Assembly (NCBI GenBank): GCA_012514645.1 | Contig: JAAYZW010000016.1 | Location: 17,498-81,497, forward strand | Source of the DNA: Chloroflexota bacterium | Lineage (GTDB): Bacteria > Chloroflexota > Anaerolineae > Anaerolineales > Anaerolineaceae | Reading direction: 5' to 3' | Length of the DNA stretch: 64,000 bases | Part shown: piece after piece, positions 21,871 through 32,038 of the stretch | Position numbering within the stretch: position 1 is the first letter of the stretch | How the letters are laid out: the number at the start of each line of letters is the position of its first letter | Translations under genes and position numbers: made by a program | The notes under the pieces: generated by a model | The model's input: only the letters and a program-made list of their open reading frames with translations | Database searches by the model: none | What the model was told of the DNA's origin: nothing

Positions 21871-22822
21871 CGCTGCCGGCTGGCTGGAAGTCTCGCTGGT
21901 TTGCAGCAGTGAGTTGGCTGAGGCTGTAGCAGAGGTGTTTTCACGCTACGCCCCTGATGGTGTGTTGATTAACAGCCTGACAAAATTCAATCACCAGGAA
22001 TACGAAGAACGAGCCACCGGCGAAATGCAGGTGGCAGTTTATTTACCCATGGATGACCAGGTTGAGCAAACCCGACAGGCACTCGAGAAAGCAATTCGCC
22101 ACCTGGGTCAAATAGCGCCCCTGGGCAGTCTCAAATTCAAAGTAATTGCCGATCAAAACTGGATGGATGCCTGGAAAGAGCGCTACCAACCGCTGCTCAT
22201 CGGAGAGAATTTGATTATATTGCCAGAGTGGGTTGACCGGTCGTTGGCTGGAAAACGCTTACCGGTTATTATCTCTCCGGATATGTCCTTCGGGACGGGC
22301 ACGCACCCCTCCACGCAGCTCTGTCTGCTTGCTTTGGAAAAGTATGGATGCCAGGGCAAAGCCGTGCTCGACATTGGCTGTGGTAACGGCATTCTATCGA
22401 TCGCGGCTGTGCGGTTGGGAGCAGGACGGGTATTGGCTGTCGATTTTGACCCCACGACCATCCCATCGTGCGAACGCAATGCTGCCCTTAACGGCATGGC
22501 AGGTCAAATCATCTTCGAAGTTGGTACTCACAGCGATGTCATCGCACGCACAGACGGTCTCAACCAGGCACCCGTTGTGCTGGCAAACATCCTCTCACAT
22601 GTCCTGGTGAAAATGCTGGAAACCGGTTTGGCAGAAACAGTAGCACCAGGTGGCGTGCTCATTTTGGGCGGCATTCTTGATTTCCAGGCAGAAAGCGTGC
22701 TTACCGCAGCGAAAAAAGCTGGTTTAGAACAAATTGACACCCTGGTCGAGCAGGATTGGGTTGCATTGGTGCTTTGCAAACCCAGCTCACTGCTTGTCGC
22801 GAACGATCATCAGCGCCATTAG
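21863..22822 (+). CDS. prmA: ribosomal protein L11 methyltransferase
   Basis: FGTGTHPSTQLCLLALE, VLDIGCGNGILSIAA, LANILSHVL; 8-nt overlap with dnaJ. Confidence 0.94.
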   Translation: MDDAAGWLEVSLVCSSELAEAVAEVFSRYAPDGVLINSLTKFNHQEYEERATGEMQVAVYLPMDDQVEQTRQALEKAIRHLGQIAPLGSLKFKVIADQNWMDAWKERYQPLLIGENLIILPEWVDRSLAGKRLPVIISPDMSFGTGTHPSTQLCLLALEKYGCQGKAVLDIGCGNGILSIAAVRLGAGRVLAVDFDPTTIPSCERNAALNGMAGQIIFEVGTHSDVIARTDGLNQAPVVLANILSHVLVKMLETGLAETVAPGGVLILGGILDFQAESVLTAAKKAGLEQIDTLVEQDWVALVLCKPSSLLVANDHQRH

Positions 22823-22984
22823 CCAGCAGATAGTGAACCAACTGAACGTTTTGTCACAATAGAATTGCAGGCAAAAAACTTACTTGTGTACAATTTGCAG
22901 GGATTTTAGAAAAGTCCATTTACCATTGACCTGTTCTGATAGAATGGTAAAAAAATCGCTCCCAAGCTGCTGTGTGAGGTCTGA

Positions 22985-23536
22985 ATGTTAAAAAGAATTC
23001 CATTAAAAATGAAACGCGCAAACCTGTTACAAATTCCGAAATTTAGTTTGCCCGAAGGGTTCAGCGTAAGGTTTTTTAAAGCTGGAGACGAAAACACCTG
23101 GGCGAGGATCGAAACAGCGGTGGATGAATTTTCCGATGAAGCCGCGGCATTGAGTCATTTCGAGAAAGAGTTCGGTCCTTTTCGCGAAGATATGACCCGG
23201 CGCTGTTTGTTTATTGAGAACGCGGAAGGCGAAGCGATTGGCACCACCAGCGCCTGGTATGGTACGCTGGAAGGCGAGAAAGAGGTCAGCGGTCGGATTC
23301 ACTGGGTGGGCATCGTACCTGCCTACCAGGGAAAGAAGCTCTCGAAACCACTGCTTAGCCTGGCGATGGATGTGTTGGCAAAATATCACCAAACTGCTTA
23401 TCTGACCTCCCAAACCACCAGCTACCAGGCGATCAATTTGTATCTAAATTATGGCTTCGACCCATACATTACCAATGAGACGGATATTGAAGCCTGGAGA
23501 TTGATGGAAGAGGTTTTGGGACGGAAAATTTTGTAG
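22985..23536 (+). CDS. GNAT family N-acetyltransferase
   Basis: GRIHWVGIVPAYQGKKLSKPLLSLAMDVL acetyl-CoA-binding motif. Confidence 0.85.
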   Translation: MLKRIPLKMKRANLLQIPKFSLPEGFSVRFFKAGDENTWARIETAVDEFSDEAAALSHFEKEFGPFREDMTRRCLFIENAEGEAIGTTSAWYGTLEGEKEVSGRIHWVGIVPAYQGKKLSKPLLSLAMDVLAKYHQTAYLTSQTTSYQAINLYLNYGFDPYITNETDIEAWRLMEEVLGRKIL

Positions 23537-23633
23537 GGAATCGCATTGGGTGGTTGTTTTGCCGCACCACCACCGGGGCGAGCGTGGCAGGTCGCCCCTA
23601 CGCGCTTGAAGCAGCGCCCGAACGTACAAACGG

Positions 23634-24614
23634 TTAGAAGAAATGCGACGGGAAATAGCCGGTAACGTTGACAGAGTTGTTTTCGATGATAAACGCCTGG
23701 GGGTCAAGCTCCACGACACCCCGGCGCAGCCGCAGCAGTTCATATTTGGAAACCACCGTATTGATTACCAAAAAATCAGCCCCTGAATAAGCCCCGTGCC
23801 CGCCCCAATAGGTAGCACTTCGGTGGGTTTCGTCGATGATATATTGCAGAATGTCTTTATTTTTGCTGATCACCATCACGCTGATTTTGACATTTTGATA
23901 ATGCACCCGGTCGACAACCAGGCTGTAGATCAAGGTGAAAATCACCGAATAAACCAAAATTACTGGCGGACCTGTGAAAAGAGTGTAGGCATATACCAAC
24001 AGGCTGATGAACAAGCTGACCCTGCCAACACTGAAATCTGGCTTCTTTAGAGTGATCAAGACACCAAGAATATCAACCCCACCAGATGAACCTCCCGCGC
24101 GCAGGCTGAGACCGACGCCAAACCCGCAGAGGATTCCACCAAGTATTGCCAGGGTTAGCATGTCGTCCAGTCCTGGAATCACAGCCTTGACCGGGATAAA
24201 CATCATCACAGCACTAACAGTTACTACGGTAATGATGGTTTTCATAAAAAACTTACGGTTGATGGAATTAAACGCGATTAGCAGCAGCGGCAAGTTAAAA
24301 GCCAACAAGATCAGACCGGTAGCGTCCTGCAGGTTTGGGAAGTATCGCTGGAGCAATTCAAGAACAATTTTCGCAATACCGGTCATGTTGCCTATGTAAA
24401 GTCCAAAAGGCAAGATAAGCGTGTTAATTCCAATGGAATAGATCATTCCACCCAGCATGCAAAGGAAGAAGTCAAGAACATCTTCCCAGAAGGCTTTCTC
24501 TTGGCTTTTTGGCGCCAAAACATCACTTTGCTCATTGGTGAGGTCATCTGATGTTTTGGTTTCTTTTTTTAGCGCTTTTTTTGTGCGTTCAAATGCAAAG
24601 GTTTTTGATGTCAT
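23634..24614 (-). CDS. YitT family membrane protein (DUF161/DUF2179)
   Basis: GLSLRAGGSSGGVDIL, C-terminal DUF2179-like MVISKNKDILQYIIDETHRSAT..G.GAYSG. Confidence 0.9.
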   Translation of the reverse strand: MTSKTFAFERTKKALKKETKTSDDLTNEQSDVLAPKSQEKAFWEDVLDFFLCMLGGMIYSIGINTLILPFGLYIGNMTGIAKIVLELLQRYFPNLQDATGLILLAFNLPLLLIAFNSINRKFFMKTIITVVTVSAVMMFIPVKAVIPGLDDMLTLAILGGILCGFGVGLSLRAGGSSGGVDILGVLITLKKPDFSVGRVSLFISLLVYAYTLFTGPPVILVYSVIFTLIYSLVVDRVHYQNVKISVMVISKNKDILQYIIDETHRSATYWGGHGAYSGADFLVINTVVSKYELLRLRRGVVELDPQAFIIENNSVNVTGYFPSHFF

Positions 24615-24692
24615 GACTCCTATTTTACACGTCTTCTCATTAATCGCGGCAATCTGAATTATGAGATAATAGTAAGGTCATAGGAGGTAAAA

Positions 24693-25055
24693 ATGTCCGT
24701 GAAACATAGTCATGAAATACTCAGTGAGCCACTGCCGGTTGGGCAGGGGGCATTCAAGGCGGTTTTGATATCAGATCAGGAAGGTCCTAATTTTGCTATG
24801 CGCAAATTCACGATAGAGAGCGGTGGGTCAATGCCCTGGCACTTCAACCTGGTCGAACATGAACAATATGTGCTGAAGGGTCGCGCCCGTATTGTGATTG
24901 CCGAGGATGTTTACGAAGTTCAGGCAGGGGATGTTGTCTTCATTCCTGCTGAAGTACCGCATAGTTACGAAGCCTTAGGTGATGAGACTTTTGAGTTCCT
25001 TTGCATGGTGCCAAACCAACCTGACAGGACCATCCTGGTAGAAAAAGGCAGTTAA
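24693..25055 (+). CDS. cupin domain-containing protein
   Basis: MPWHFNLVEHEQYVLKGRARIVI..EVQAGDVVFIPAEVPHSYEALGDETFEFLC. Confidence 0.88.
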   Translation: MSVKHSHEILSEPLPVGQGAFKAVLISDQEGPNFAMRKFTIESGGSMPWHFNLVEHEQYVLKGRARIVIAEDVYEVQAGDVVFIPAEVPHSYEALGDETFEFLCMVPNQPDRTILVEKGS

Positions 25056-25057
25056 TT

Positions 25058-25636
25058 ATGGCTCGGCGAGCAACGCCATTGACGATGGAACACATTATCC
25101 TGGCTATCCTGGACGAAGGTCCGCTGCACGGTTACGAGCTCCATCAACGTCTCAATCATATGCCCGGCGTCTCCAAGATCTGGAACGTAAAACAAGCCTT
25201 GTTCTATTCAAAGCTGGACAAACTGGAAGCTGGTGGCTTCATTCGAAAAGCTCCAGTCCAAATTGATGACAGAGCCTCTGCCAGGGTCGCCTTTGAACTA
25301 ACCAGTGCAGGAAAGGCTTCGTTGATGGATTGGATCTCGACGCCGGTTCGTAAAGCTCGTGAACTTCGCCAGATTTTTCTGGGAAAGCTGATCATCGCCC
25401 GACGTTTTGGGCAGGATGCGGCGATTGAGTTGATTCAAAAGCAGCGCCAGGTCAGCCAGGGCTGGTATGACCACCTGGTCAGCGATTTACAAGCAGTAGA
25501 CGCGCAAGTAATGGATGAGTTGATTGTGCATACCTACCGCCTTTACCGCGACCGTGCCACGCTGCACTGGCTCGATCACCTTGAAGGTCAAATCAGGAAA
25601 GCTGGGGCAGGAGACGAAATAACTTCGTACGATTAA
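25058..25636 (+). CDS. PadR family transcriptional regulator
   Basis: MEHIILAILDEGPLHGYELHQRL..ALFYSKLDKLEAGGFI winged-helix signature. Confidence 0.88.
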   Translation: MARRATPLTMEHIILAILDEGPLHGYELHQRLNHMPGVSKIWNVKQALFYSKLDKLEAGGFIRKAPVQIDDRASARVAFELTSAGKASLMDWISTPVRKARELRQIFLGKLIIARRFGQDAAIELIQKQRQVSQGWYDHLVSDLQAVDAQVMDELIVHTYRLYRDRATLHWLDHLEGQIRKAGAGDEITSYD

Positions 25637-25649
25637 TGCGTCTGCCGGG

Positions 25650-26417
25650 TCACGATACCTGGCGCATTTTCACAATCGCGTCGAATGCTTTTGTAGCGTT
25701 TGTCAGGTTCAGACCGGTAAAGCCGAATAAACCCTGCTCTTCGGGCAATTCTGTTTGATTGACCGCCAGTTCATCGTTGGGGCGCACTTCTTTATCATAA
25801 TTGATCTGCATCCAATCAATTTCATGATGATCGAAATATGCATAGTCAAAACAGTCACAGATGGCTTCCACATAGCGGCTGTTATTGACATGACCGACCT
25901 GGTCAATCGCTGAATAGGCTGCTTTTTGGCTAAAGCGCTGCGTGCCGCCGGCAGGCAGCACAATTTTGTCGAGTTGTTCATCCAGGGCGAATGACCAGGG
26001 GGTTGAAGGCACAGACACTCCTTCCAATCGGCTCGGAGGAACCAAGCGTCGCGCCGCGATATCGATCACCAGCCAGGCAGAGGTTGCCAGGATGAGCGGG
26101 TTTTCCCGGCCATCGAAAACCTCAAACTCACGAATAAAGAATAGTTTTTGCCCGATCATCCGCGGCCAGGTTTTGATGGTCACAACCTCCTTTTGCTGGG
26201 GATAACGTAAAAATTCTATCTTTAAGCGGCTCAACACCCAATAATAACCGTGCGCTCCCATTTCCAGGATGCCAGCGCTAAATTTGTCGGCGTGATTGCC
26301 GGCTGCTTCTGTTATCACCCGGAAAACATTTGCCGGCTTCCAGCGACCATGGAAGTCACATTCGTTCATATTGACCCGTACAGTCTCAATGTGTTTGAAG
26401 CCCTCAGCTTTCATCAT
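25650..26417 (-). CDS. acyl-ACP thioesterase-like protein (hotdog fold)
   Basis: VNMNECDFHGRWKPANVFRVITEAAGNH; YWVLSRLKIEFLRYP; DQVGHVNNSRYVEAICD. Confidence 0.82.
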   Translation of the reverse strand: MMKAEGFKHIETVRVNMNECDFHGRWKPANVFRVITEAAGNHADKFSAGILEMGAHGYYWVLSRLKIEFLRYPQQKEVVTIKTWPRMIGQKLFFIREFEVFDGRENPLILATSAWLVIDIAARRLVPPSRLEGVSVPSTPWSFALDEQLDKIVLPAGGTQRFSQKAAYSAIDQVGHVNNSRYVEAICDCFDYAYFDHHEIDWMQINYDKEVRPNDELAVNQTELPEEQGLFGFTGLNLTNATKAFDAIVKMRQVS

Positions 26418-26544
26418 TCACCTCTGGTTTATTTTATCATTTTGTTTATCTGTAAACTACAACGTTTCAGCTGGTGCGATGATTTTTTTTCGATTTCGCC
26501 ACTATGTTGTAGAATAGACAGGAAACTAACACGAAAGAGTAAAC

Positions 26545-27450
26545 ATGGCATCTGACACTGAATTTAACAAAGAAGAAGTTATTGCTGACAACCAGATAAA
26601 CTCGACCAATTCCTCGGGCAATCCGATTATCGGTTGGGTGGTGCGTTTTTTTAAGGGCTTCCTGGCTGGCATCGGCGCCATCACTCCCGGTTTATCTGGC
26701 GGGGTGATGTTGGTTGTCTTCGGAATTTATGAACCATTGGTGCGTTGGCTGGCAAACCTGCGCCAAAAATTCCTCGAACATCTGCGCTTCTTCCTGCCGG
26801 TTGGTATCGGCGGCGTTTTGGGCGTGATCGCCTTTTCGGCTGTTGTTGATTTCGCTTTTGAAAATTACGCGGTGCAATTTACCTGGATGTTTATCGGGTT
26901 TATTGTCGGAACGCTGCCCACATTGATCAAGACTGCCGGAAAAGAAGGGCGGCAAAACTGGCATTGGCTGCTGTTGGGGCTGGCGGCGGTTGGTATTTTC
27001 TTCTGGATGCGCTGGATGGAGACCATCAGGACTGTTGAAATGCAGCCAAGTTTTCTTGCCTGGCTGCTCAGCGGTGCCCTCACTGGACTAGGGCTGGTCG
27101 TTCCGGGATTGAGCCCTTCGAACTTCCTGATCTATTTAGGCTTATACCAACCGATGGCGAGCGGCATCAAGAGCCTTGACCTCGGCGTGATCATCCCGCT
27201 GATTCTCGGTGTCGTGTTGGTGATCCTGGCTTTCGCGAAACTGGTCAACTGGTTGTTCACAAAGCACTATGCTTTCATGTATCACCTGATCATCGGTGTG
27301 GTTTTGGGATCAACAGCCGCCATTATTCCATCTGGGATGGGCGGTTTTAGAATGCAGCTGGTAAGCGCGTTACTTTTCGTCATCGCAGCTGGCATCTCCT
27401 ACGCCCTGGCAAAGCTGGATGAAAGGAATCCACACGAATCGCTTTTCTGA
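26545..27450 (+). CDS. DUF368 domain membrane protein
   Basis: FLAGIGAITPGLSGGVMLVVFGIYEPL and GLVVPGLSPSNFLIYLGLYQP duplicated DUF368 motifs. Confidence 0.9.
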   Translation: MASDTEFNKEEVIADNQINSTNSSGNPIIGWVVRFFKGFLAGIGAITPGLSGGVMLVVFGIYEPLVRWLANLRQKFLEHLRFFLPVGIGGVLGVIAFSAVVDFAFENYAVQFTWMFIGFIVGTLPTLIKTAGKEGRQNWHWLLLGLAAVGIFFWMRWMETIRTVEMQPSFLAWLLSGALTGLGLVVPGLSPSNFLIYLGLYQPMASGIKSLDLGVIIPLILGVVLVILAFAKLVNWLFTKHYAFMYHLIIGVVLGSTAAIIPSGMGGFRMQLVSALLFVIAAGISYALAKLDERNPHESLF

Positions 27451-27553
27451 TCTGAAGGACGCTACAACTTTATAACTCACAGCCACTGACTGGGGTATCA
27501 TAGGTTTTGCCGGGAAAGCCGGTTTTATTGATCTGTCAGGAAAGCGAGCAGCT

Positions 27554-28897
27554 ATGAGCCTCTTCAACGGAAAACGATTGGACGACCATACTTTTAAACT
27601 TGATATCGAACGGATGCGTATGGGCTGGTACGCGGACAAATATTTCGTCAACATCGCTACGATGCTTCAAAATCTGTCCGAGCAAGGCTATCTCTACCAG
27701 GGGCAGCAGCCACTTTTGCCTGGAGGCATTTCAGCAGATAACATTGCCACCGGTGATATTGAAGTGGAAATGCAGTGGTTCACGCGAAGACCTGGTAAAA
27801 CCGTGGTTGTTGGAGTGGATAAAGCATTGACAATGCTACAACACGCTACCGGCTACTTCAAGGATGGCAAATTCGTTAACACTGCCCAGGATTTAGAGGT
27901 TTGGGCTGTCCAGGACGGCGACGTTGTTAACTATGACGGTGATATCCACAAGGTTCAGCCAGTGATGCGCGTTCGCGGTCGCTATCGTGATTTTGCCGTG
28001 CTCGAGACCTCAACCTTGGGCATTCTCGCCCGTGCCAGCCGCATTGCGACCAACGTTTACAACACCCAAATTGCAGCCAACGGGAAACCACTGATGTTTT
28101 TTCCCGCTCGTTTCGACGTGCACGAAGTCCAGGCAGCCGATGGGTATGCTTACCTGATCGCCGTACAGCGCTACAATCTCGATTATGCTGAAGACACCGA
28201 CACCTATGTTTCCACGGACGCACAGGGCGACTGGTGGGGTGGGTTTGGCGGAGGCACAATCTCGCATTCCGGTATCGCCAGTTTTCTCGGCGACACGGCA
28301 GAAGCCACCCTGGCATTTTCGCGGGTATTGCCCATGAATATCCCTCGCATCGCGCTGGTGGATTTCACCAACAACAGCATTGGCGTGTCGCTGCAGGTTT
28401 GCCAGGCAATGTTCGAAAAGTATTACGAACTGATTCTGCAAGGCGACCATGAGGAAGCCGGGCGATACATTTTGTATGGCGTGCGTTTGGACACTTCCTC
28501 AAGCCTGCGGGATGAAGCTGTGCAACCGCTCGGTGATCCGGTTTTGGACCTGGGTGTGAACCCTCGCCTGGTATTCAAGACCCGCCAGGCGCTTGATTCA
28601 GCCTATCTTGATTGGGATTTACCCGACGAAGCACTGAAAGCCGCCAAACAGTATTGTGAAAATGTAAAGATTGTGGTTTCAGGCGGCTTTAATGTAGAAA
28701 AAATCACGAAATTCGAGACTCTGCACGTACCGGTCGATATTTATGCTGTCGGGTCATCTCTTTTCAGCAACTATGGACCCACGAACACCGACTTCACCGC
28801 CGACGTGGTGCGGGTTAAAGTGCACGGCGAATGGATCGACATGGCTAAGGTGGGTCGCCGCGCGGTTGATAACCCTGACCTGGTGAGGGTTTGGTAA
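27554..28897 (+). CDS. pncB: nicotinate phosphoribosyltransferase
   Basis: YADKYFVN, ETSTLGILARASRIATN, VLPMNIPRIALVDFTNN, VVSGGFNVEKI. Confidence 0.85.
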   Translation: MSLFNGKRLDDHTFKLDIERMRMGWYADKYFVNIATMLQNLSEQGYLYQGQQPLLPGGISADNIATGDIEVEMQWFTRRPGKTVVVGVDKALTMLQHATGYFKDGKFVNTAQDLEVWAVQDGDVVNYDGDIHKVQPVMRVRGRYRDFAVLETSTLGILARASRIATNVYNTQIAANGKPLMFFPARFDVHEVQAADGYAYLIAVQRYNLDYAEDTDTYVSTDAQGDWWGGFGGGTISHSGIASFLGDTAEATLAFSRVLPMNIPRIALVDFTNNSIGVSLQVCQAMFEKYYELILQGDHEEAGRYILYGVRLDTSSSLRDEAVQPLGDPVLDLGVNPRLVFKTRQALDSAYLDWDLPDEALKAAKQYCENVKIVVSGGFNVEKITKFETLHVPVDIYAVGSSLFSNYGPTNTDFTADVVRVKVHGEWIDMAKVGRRAVDNPDLVRVW

Positions 28898-28944
28898 ATT
28901 AGCTAATCAGATCACGGTCGAATACAAGCCAAACCTTCAGCAGG

Positions 28945-29118
28945 TCAGCCCGCGAGTTGACCGACACCAAAAGACGCTACTTCGATGTCTGTCAGCATGC
29001 TCTCGCGGACCAATCTGTGTGAATTCAGCTTGTGATTACAGAGCACAATTACAGCATTGCGACCCTGCATCCTGGCGATAAGCCCGTTAGCCGGGCTTTC
29101 ATCATTGTGAAAGATCAC
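28945..29118 (-). pseudogene. truncated DsrE-like ORF (57 aa, GTG start), not in supplied ORF track
   Basis: hand translation VIFHNDESPANGLIARMQGRNAVIVLCNHKLNSHRLVRESMLTDIEVASFGVGQLAG; resembles the C-terminal half of small DsrE-family proteins. Confidence 0.5.
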
Positions 29119-29143
29119 GCGGCATGGTTTGATAATTCTTCTT

Positions 29144-29479
29144 TTATAAACTGACGACTTTATCCGACTCCTGTAAAGCAGCCAATATTCCGGGCATGCC
29201 GCCCACTTTGCCTACACGTACTTCATCCATCAACCCAAAATATTCCAGGCAAGTTGAACAGACCACCAGCTCCACCCCGTCTTCTTCCAACAATTTTAGC
29301 CAATTGACAACCAAAGAGCCCTCACAGACCAATTTGACGCCATCAGCGTAAAAAAGAATTTTGCTGGGCTTGTCTTCCGACTGGGCGAGCAAACTCAGAT
29401 ATTTTACAACCAGGGTCTGCTGCAACCCTTCCGGGGCTTCCCCCAATCCATTTCGCGTGAAAAGTAAAACGGTTTTCAT
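29144..29479 (-). CDS. DsrE-like protein, similar to the C-terminal domain of YedF (sulfurtransferase-like)
   Basis: ILFYADGVKLVCEGSLVVNWLKLLEEDGVELVVCSTCLEYFGLMDEVRVGKVGGM; start set at MKTVLLF. Confidence 0.8.
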   Translation of the reverse strand: MKTVLLFTRNGLGEAPEGLQQTLVVKYLSLLAQSEDKPSKILFYADGVKLVCEGSLVVNWLKLLEEDGVELVVCSTCLEYFGLMDEVRVGKVGGMPGILAALQESDKVVSL

Positions 29480-29486
29480 ATTCCTC

Positions 29487-32024
29487 CTATGAGTCCCGTA
29501 GGACTGCTCCAATTTCATATGCCAGTGTCTTGACGATCTTTTTGCGGATCGCAGCTGCGTCGGCGACACTCAGTGTGCGGTCAAATGCCTGATACGTCAG
29601 TTGATAAGCAAGACTCTTTTTGCCTGTGCCAATCTTTTCACTGCGAAAGAGGTCAAACAAAGCGACACCCTGCAGTAGTTTCCCACCAGCCCTCCAGATC
29701 AACGCTTCCACCCGGCTGGCAGGCACATCCTCATCCACGATCAGGGCAATGTCTTCCACCATTGCTGGAAAATTTGAGAGCGGCTTACTCTTGAAGCCTA
29801 CCTCCACCAGGGGCATGAGCTGGTCAAGGTAGAGTTCTGCCACCAAAACCGGACCATCCTCGAAGTCATAATTTTGCCGGACCAGTGGATGTACCTCACC
29901 CATGACACCAATGACCACATCATTGACCAGCATGCGCGCAGATTTGCCCGGGTGGAAAGTTATGTGGTTTCCGGCAGCTTCGAAAAGCACACCTTCAAGG
30001 TGCAGTCCGGCGAATAATTCTACCAATACACCTTTCAGGTCAAAGAATCCGTAATCAGCAGTGGTCTCACCTGACCATCCTGTCTGTCGCTTTTGACCCC
30101 AAAGACCTACGGTTAGGCGCTGCGGTTCTTCAGGGAGCAGGCTGCCCTTCACCGGTAAAAATACCGGTCCGATTTCGAAAAATGCCATCCCTGCAGCGTG
30201 GCGGCTGTTGCGCTCGATCAATTCCAGCATGGTTGCGAGACCACTGCGACGCATGACAGTCCGCTCTGGCGAAATCGGGTTGGCTATGCGCACATAATCC
30301 TGCTCAATCGCTTGCCCTCCTGGTAACAAACGGGCTTCCCTTTGAATAGAGGTCATGCGATATGCCAGGGTGTCTTGCAGCCCGATTGAAACCAGCAACT
30401 CCCGAAGTCTCTCTTCAAAAGCCACGCTCTGGTCTCCAGCCTGCGGAGGCAGCTCACCTACCAGGCGTTCAACCGGGATCTTGTCATAACCATGAATCCG
30501 GCTGATTTCCTCGATCAGATTAGATTTCCCAACCAAACCCGTTTCGATATCAGTACGGTTGGGCGGTGTGCTCGCGCTCAGAACGCCCTCTTCAAGCGTA
30601 CAGGTGAAACCGAGTCGTTCAAGGATCGCTCTTGCCTCATCCAAGGGGATAGTCAGCCCCAACAGGCGTTCAATATCTCCGTCGGTTAGCGTGTTTTTGG
30701 TGTCTTCGTGTGGTAGTGGATATTGATCAAGCACACCTGCGACCACATCCCCGCCAGCCCAATCGTGCATTCGCTGAAGGCACAAACTCAAAGCCTGTTC
30801 GGCAAGGGCGGGATGCACATCACGACTGAAGCGATAGGATGCTTCACTGTTCAGTCGGTAGCGCGCGCTGGTCTTGCGAATGTTGATGAAGTTCCAGCTG
30901 GCTGCTTCGAGCAGGACGCTGGTGGTTTGAGCACTGATGCCCGATTCCTCGCCGCCCATGACACCAGCCAAGCTGAGCGGTCCGGCTGAATCGCTGACCA
31001 ATTCAGTTTCTTTGGTCAGGGTCAGTTCGTGACCATCCAGGGTGGTCAGGGTTTCTCCGTCTTCCGCCCTGCGGGTGATAATGGTCGGCTTACCGCCAGC
31101 CCGGGCTGTTAGCAGGTCATAATCAAAAGCATGCAAAGGTTGTCCGGTTTCGAGCATAGTGTAGTTGGTGGCGTCGACCAGCGCATCGATCGGACGCATG
31201 CCCGCCAACGCAAGTCTTCTCCGCACCCAGTAGGGGCTTTGCACAGCCGACACACCTGCCACCATCCCGAGCATAAAACGCGGGTTGAGCTCTGGCTCAC
31301 GAATCTCGAGGGAGACTTTGTCTTCAATCTCTCCTCCTGGTTGGATGTTTAATCCAGTCGGCAGTTTGAGCGGGCGCCGTAAAGCCGCTGAGAGCTCCAG
31401 CGCGATTCCCAAGACCGAAGCGTCCCGCGCCATATTGGGCAGAATGGCAACTTCAAAAATAGCATCGCCCATGTAATCAGCCAGCGCCATGCCCACAGGT
31501 GCATCGTCATCCAGAAAGATCACACCTTCGTGCTCTTCCGAAATGCCCAGTTCTTTTTCAGAGGCAATCATCGAGCTGGATTCAATCCCTCTGATCGTGG
31601 CTTTCTTCAGTTTAGTCAAAACCTGACCGGGCTGGTGCCCGTCATAAAGCTGGGCACCTTCGCGAGCATAGGCAACTTTAATTGGTTTTTCAAGGCGACC
31701 CTGCCCAACAAAAGGGAACAGGTTTGGCGCGCCGGTCAAAGCCGTGACTTCTTTTCCACTGCCGTCGTTGAGCTGGCAGAGTGTCAGCTTGTCAGCGTTA
31801 GGGTGCTGCCTGACTTCCACAACCTCTGCGACCACGAACTTATCCTTTGCCCAGGAGAGCCCGGAATACTTGTTTTGCAAGCGCGTGCCCTCGGGTTTTT
31901 CCAAACCGACCAGGGTGATCTCTTCAACCTCCAGACCGATCATTGTCAGGGTCTGCCCAATCTCTTCCAGGCTCAAATCTTGCAGGTCAACGTAGTCTTG
32001 AATCCAACTTAAAGGTGCTTTCAT
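29487..32024 (-). CDS. pheT: phenylalanine--tRNA ligase subunit beta
   Basis: PheT B1-B5/FDX-ACB architecture; FDYDLL, GGEESGI motifs. Confidence 0.97.
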   Translation of the reverse strand: MKAPLSWIQDYVDLQDLSLEEIGQTLTMIGLEVEEITLVGLEKPEGTRLQNKYSGLSWAKDKFVVAEVVEVRQHPNADKLTLCQLNDGSGKEVTALTGAPNLFPFVGQGRLEKPIKVAYAREGAQLYDGHQPGQVLTKLKKATIRGIESSSMIASEKELGISEEHEGVIFLDDDAPVGMALADYMGDAIFEVAILPNMARDASVLGIALELSAALRRPLKLPTGLNIQPGGEIEDKVSLEIREPELNPRFMLGMVAGVSAVQSPYWVRRRLALAGMRPIDALVDATNYTMLETGQPLHAFDYDLLTARAGGKPTIITRRAEDGETLTTLDGHELTLTKETELVSDSAGPLSLAGVMGGEESGISAQTTSVLLEAASWNFINIRKTSARYRLNSEASYRFSRDVHPALAEQALSLCLQRMHDWAGGDVVAGVLDQYPLPHEDTKNTLTDGDIERLLGLTIPLDEARAILERLGFTCTLEEGVLSASTPPNRTDIETGLVGKSNLIEEISRIHGYDKIPVERLVGELPPQAGDQSVAFEERLRELLVSIGLQDTLAYRMTSIQREARLLPGGQAIEQDYVRIANPISPERTVMRRSGLATMLELIERNSRHAAGMAFFEIGPVFLPVKGSLLPEEPQRLTVGLWGQKRQTGWSGETTADYGFFDLKGVLVELFAGLHLEGVLFEAAGNHITFHPGKSARMLVNDVVIGVMGEVHPLVRQNYDFEDGPVLVAELYLDQLMPLVEVGFKSKPLSNFPAMVEDIALIVDEDVPASRVEALIWRAGGKLLQGVALFDLFRSEKIGTGKKSLAYQLTYQAFDRTLSVADAAAIRKKIVKTLAYEIGAVLRDS

Positions 32025-32038
32025 ATTTTCTCTCCTGT

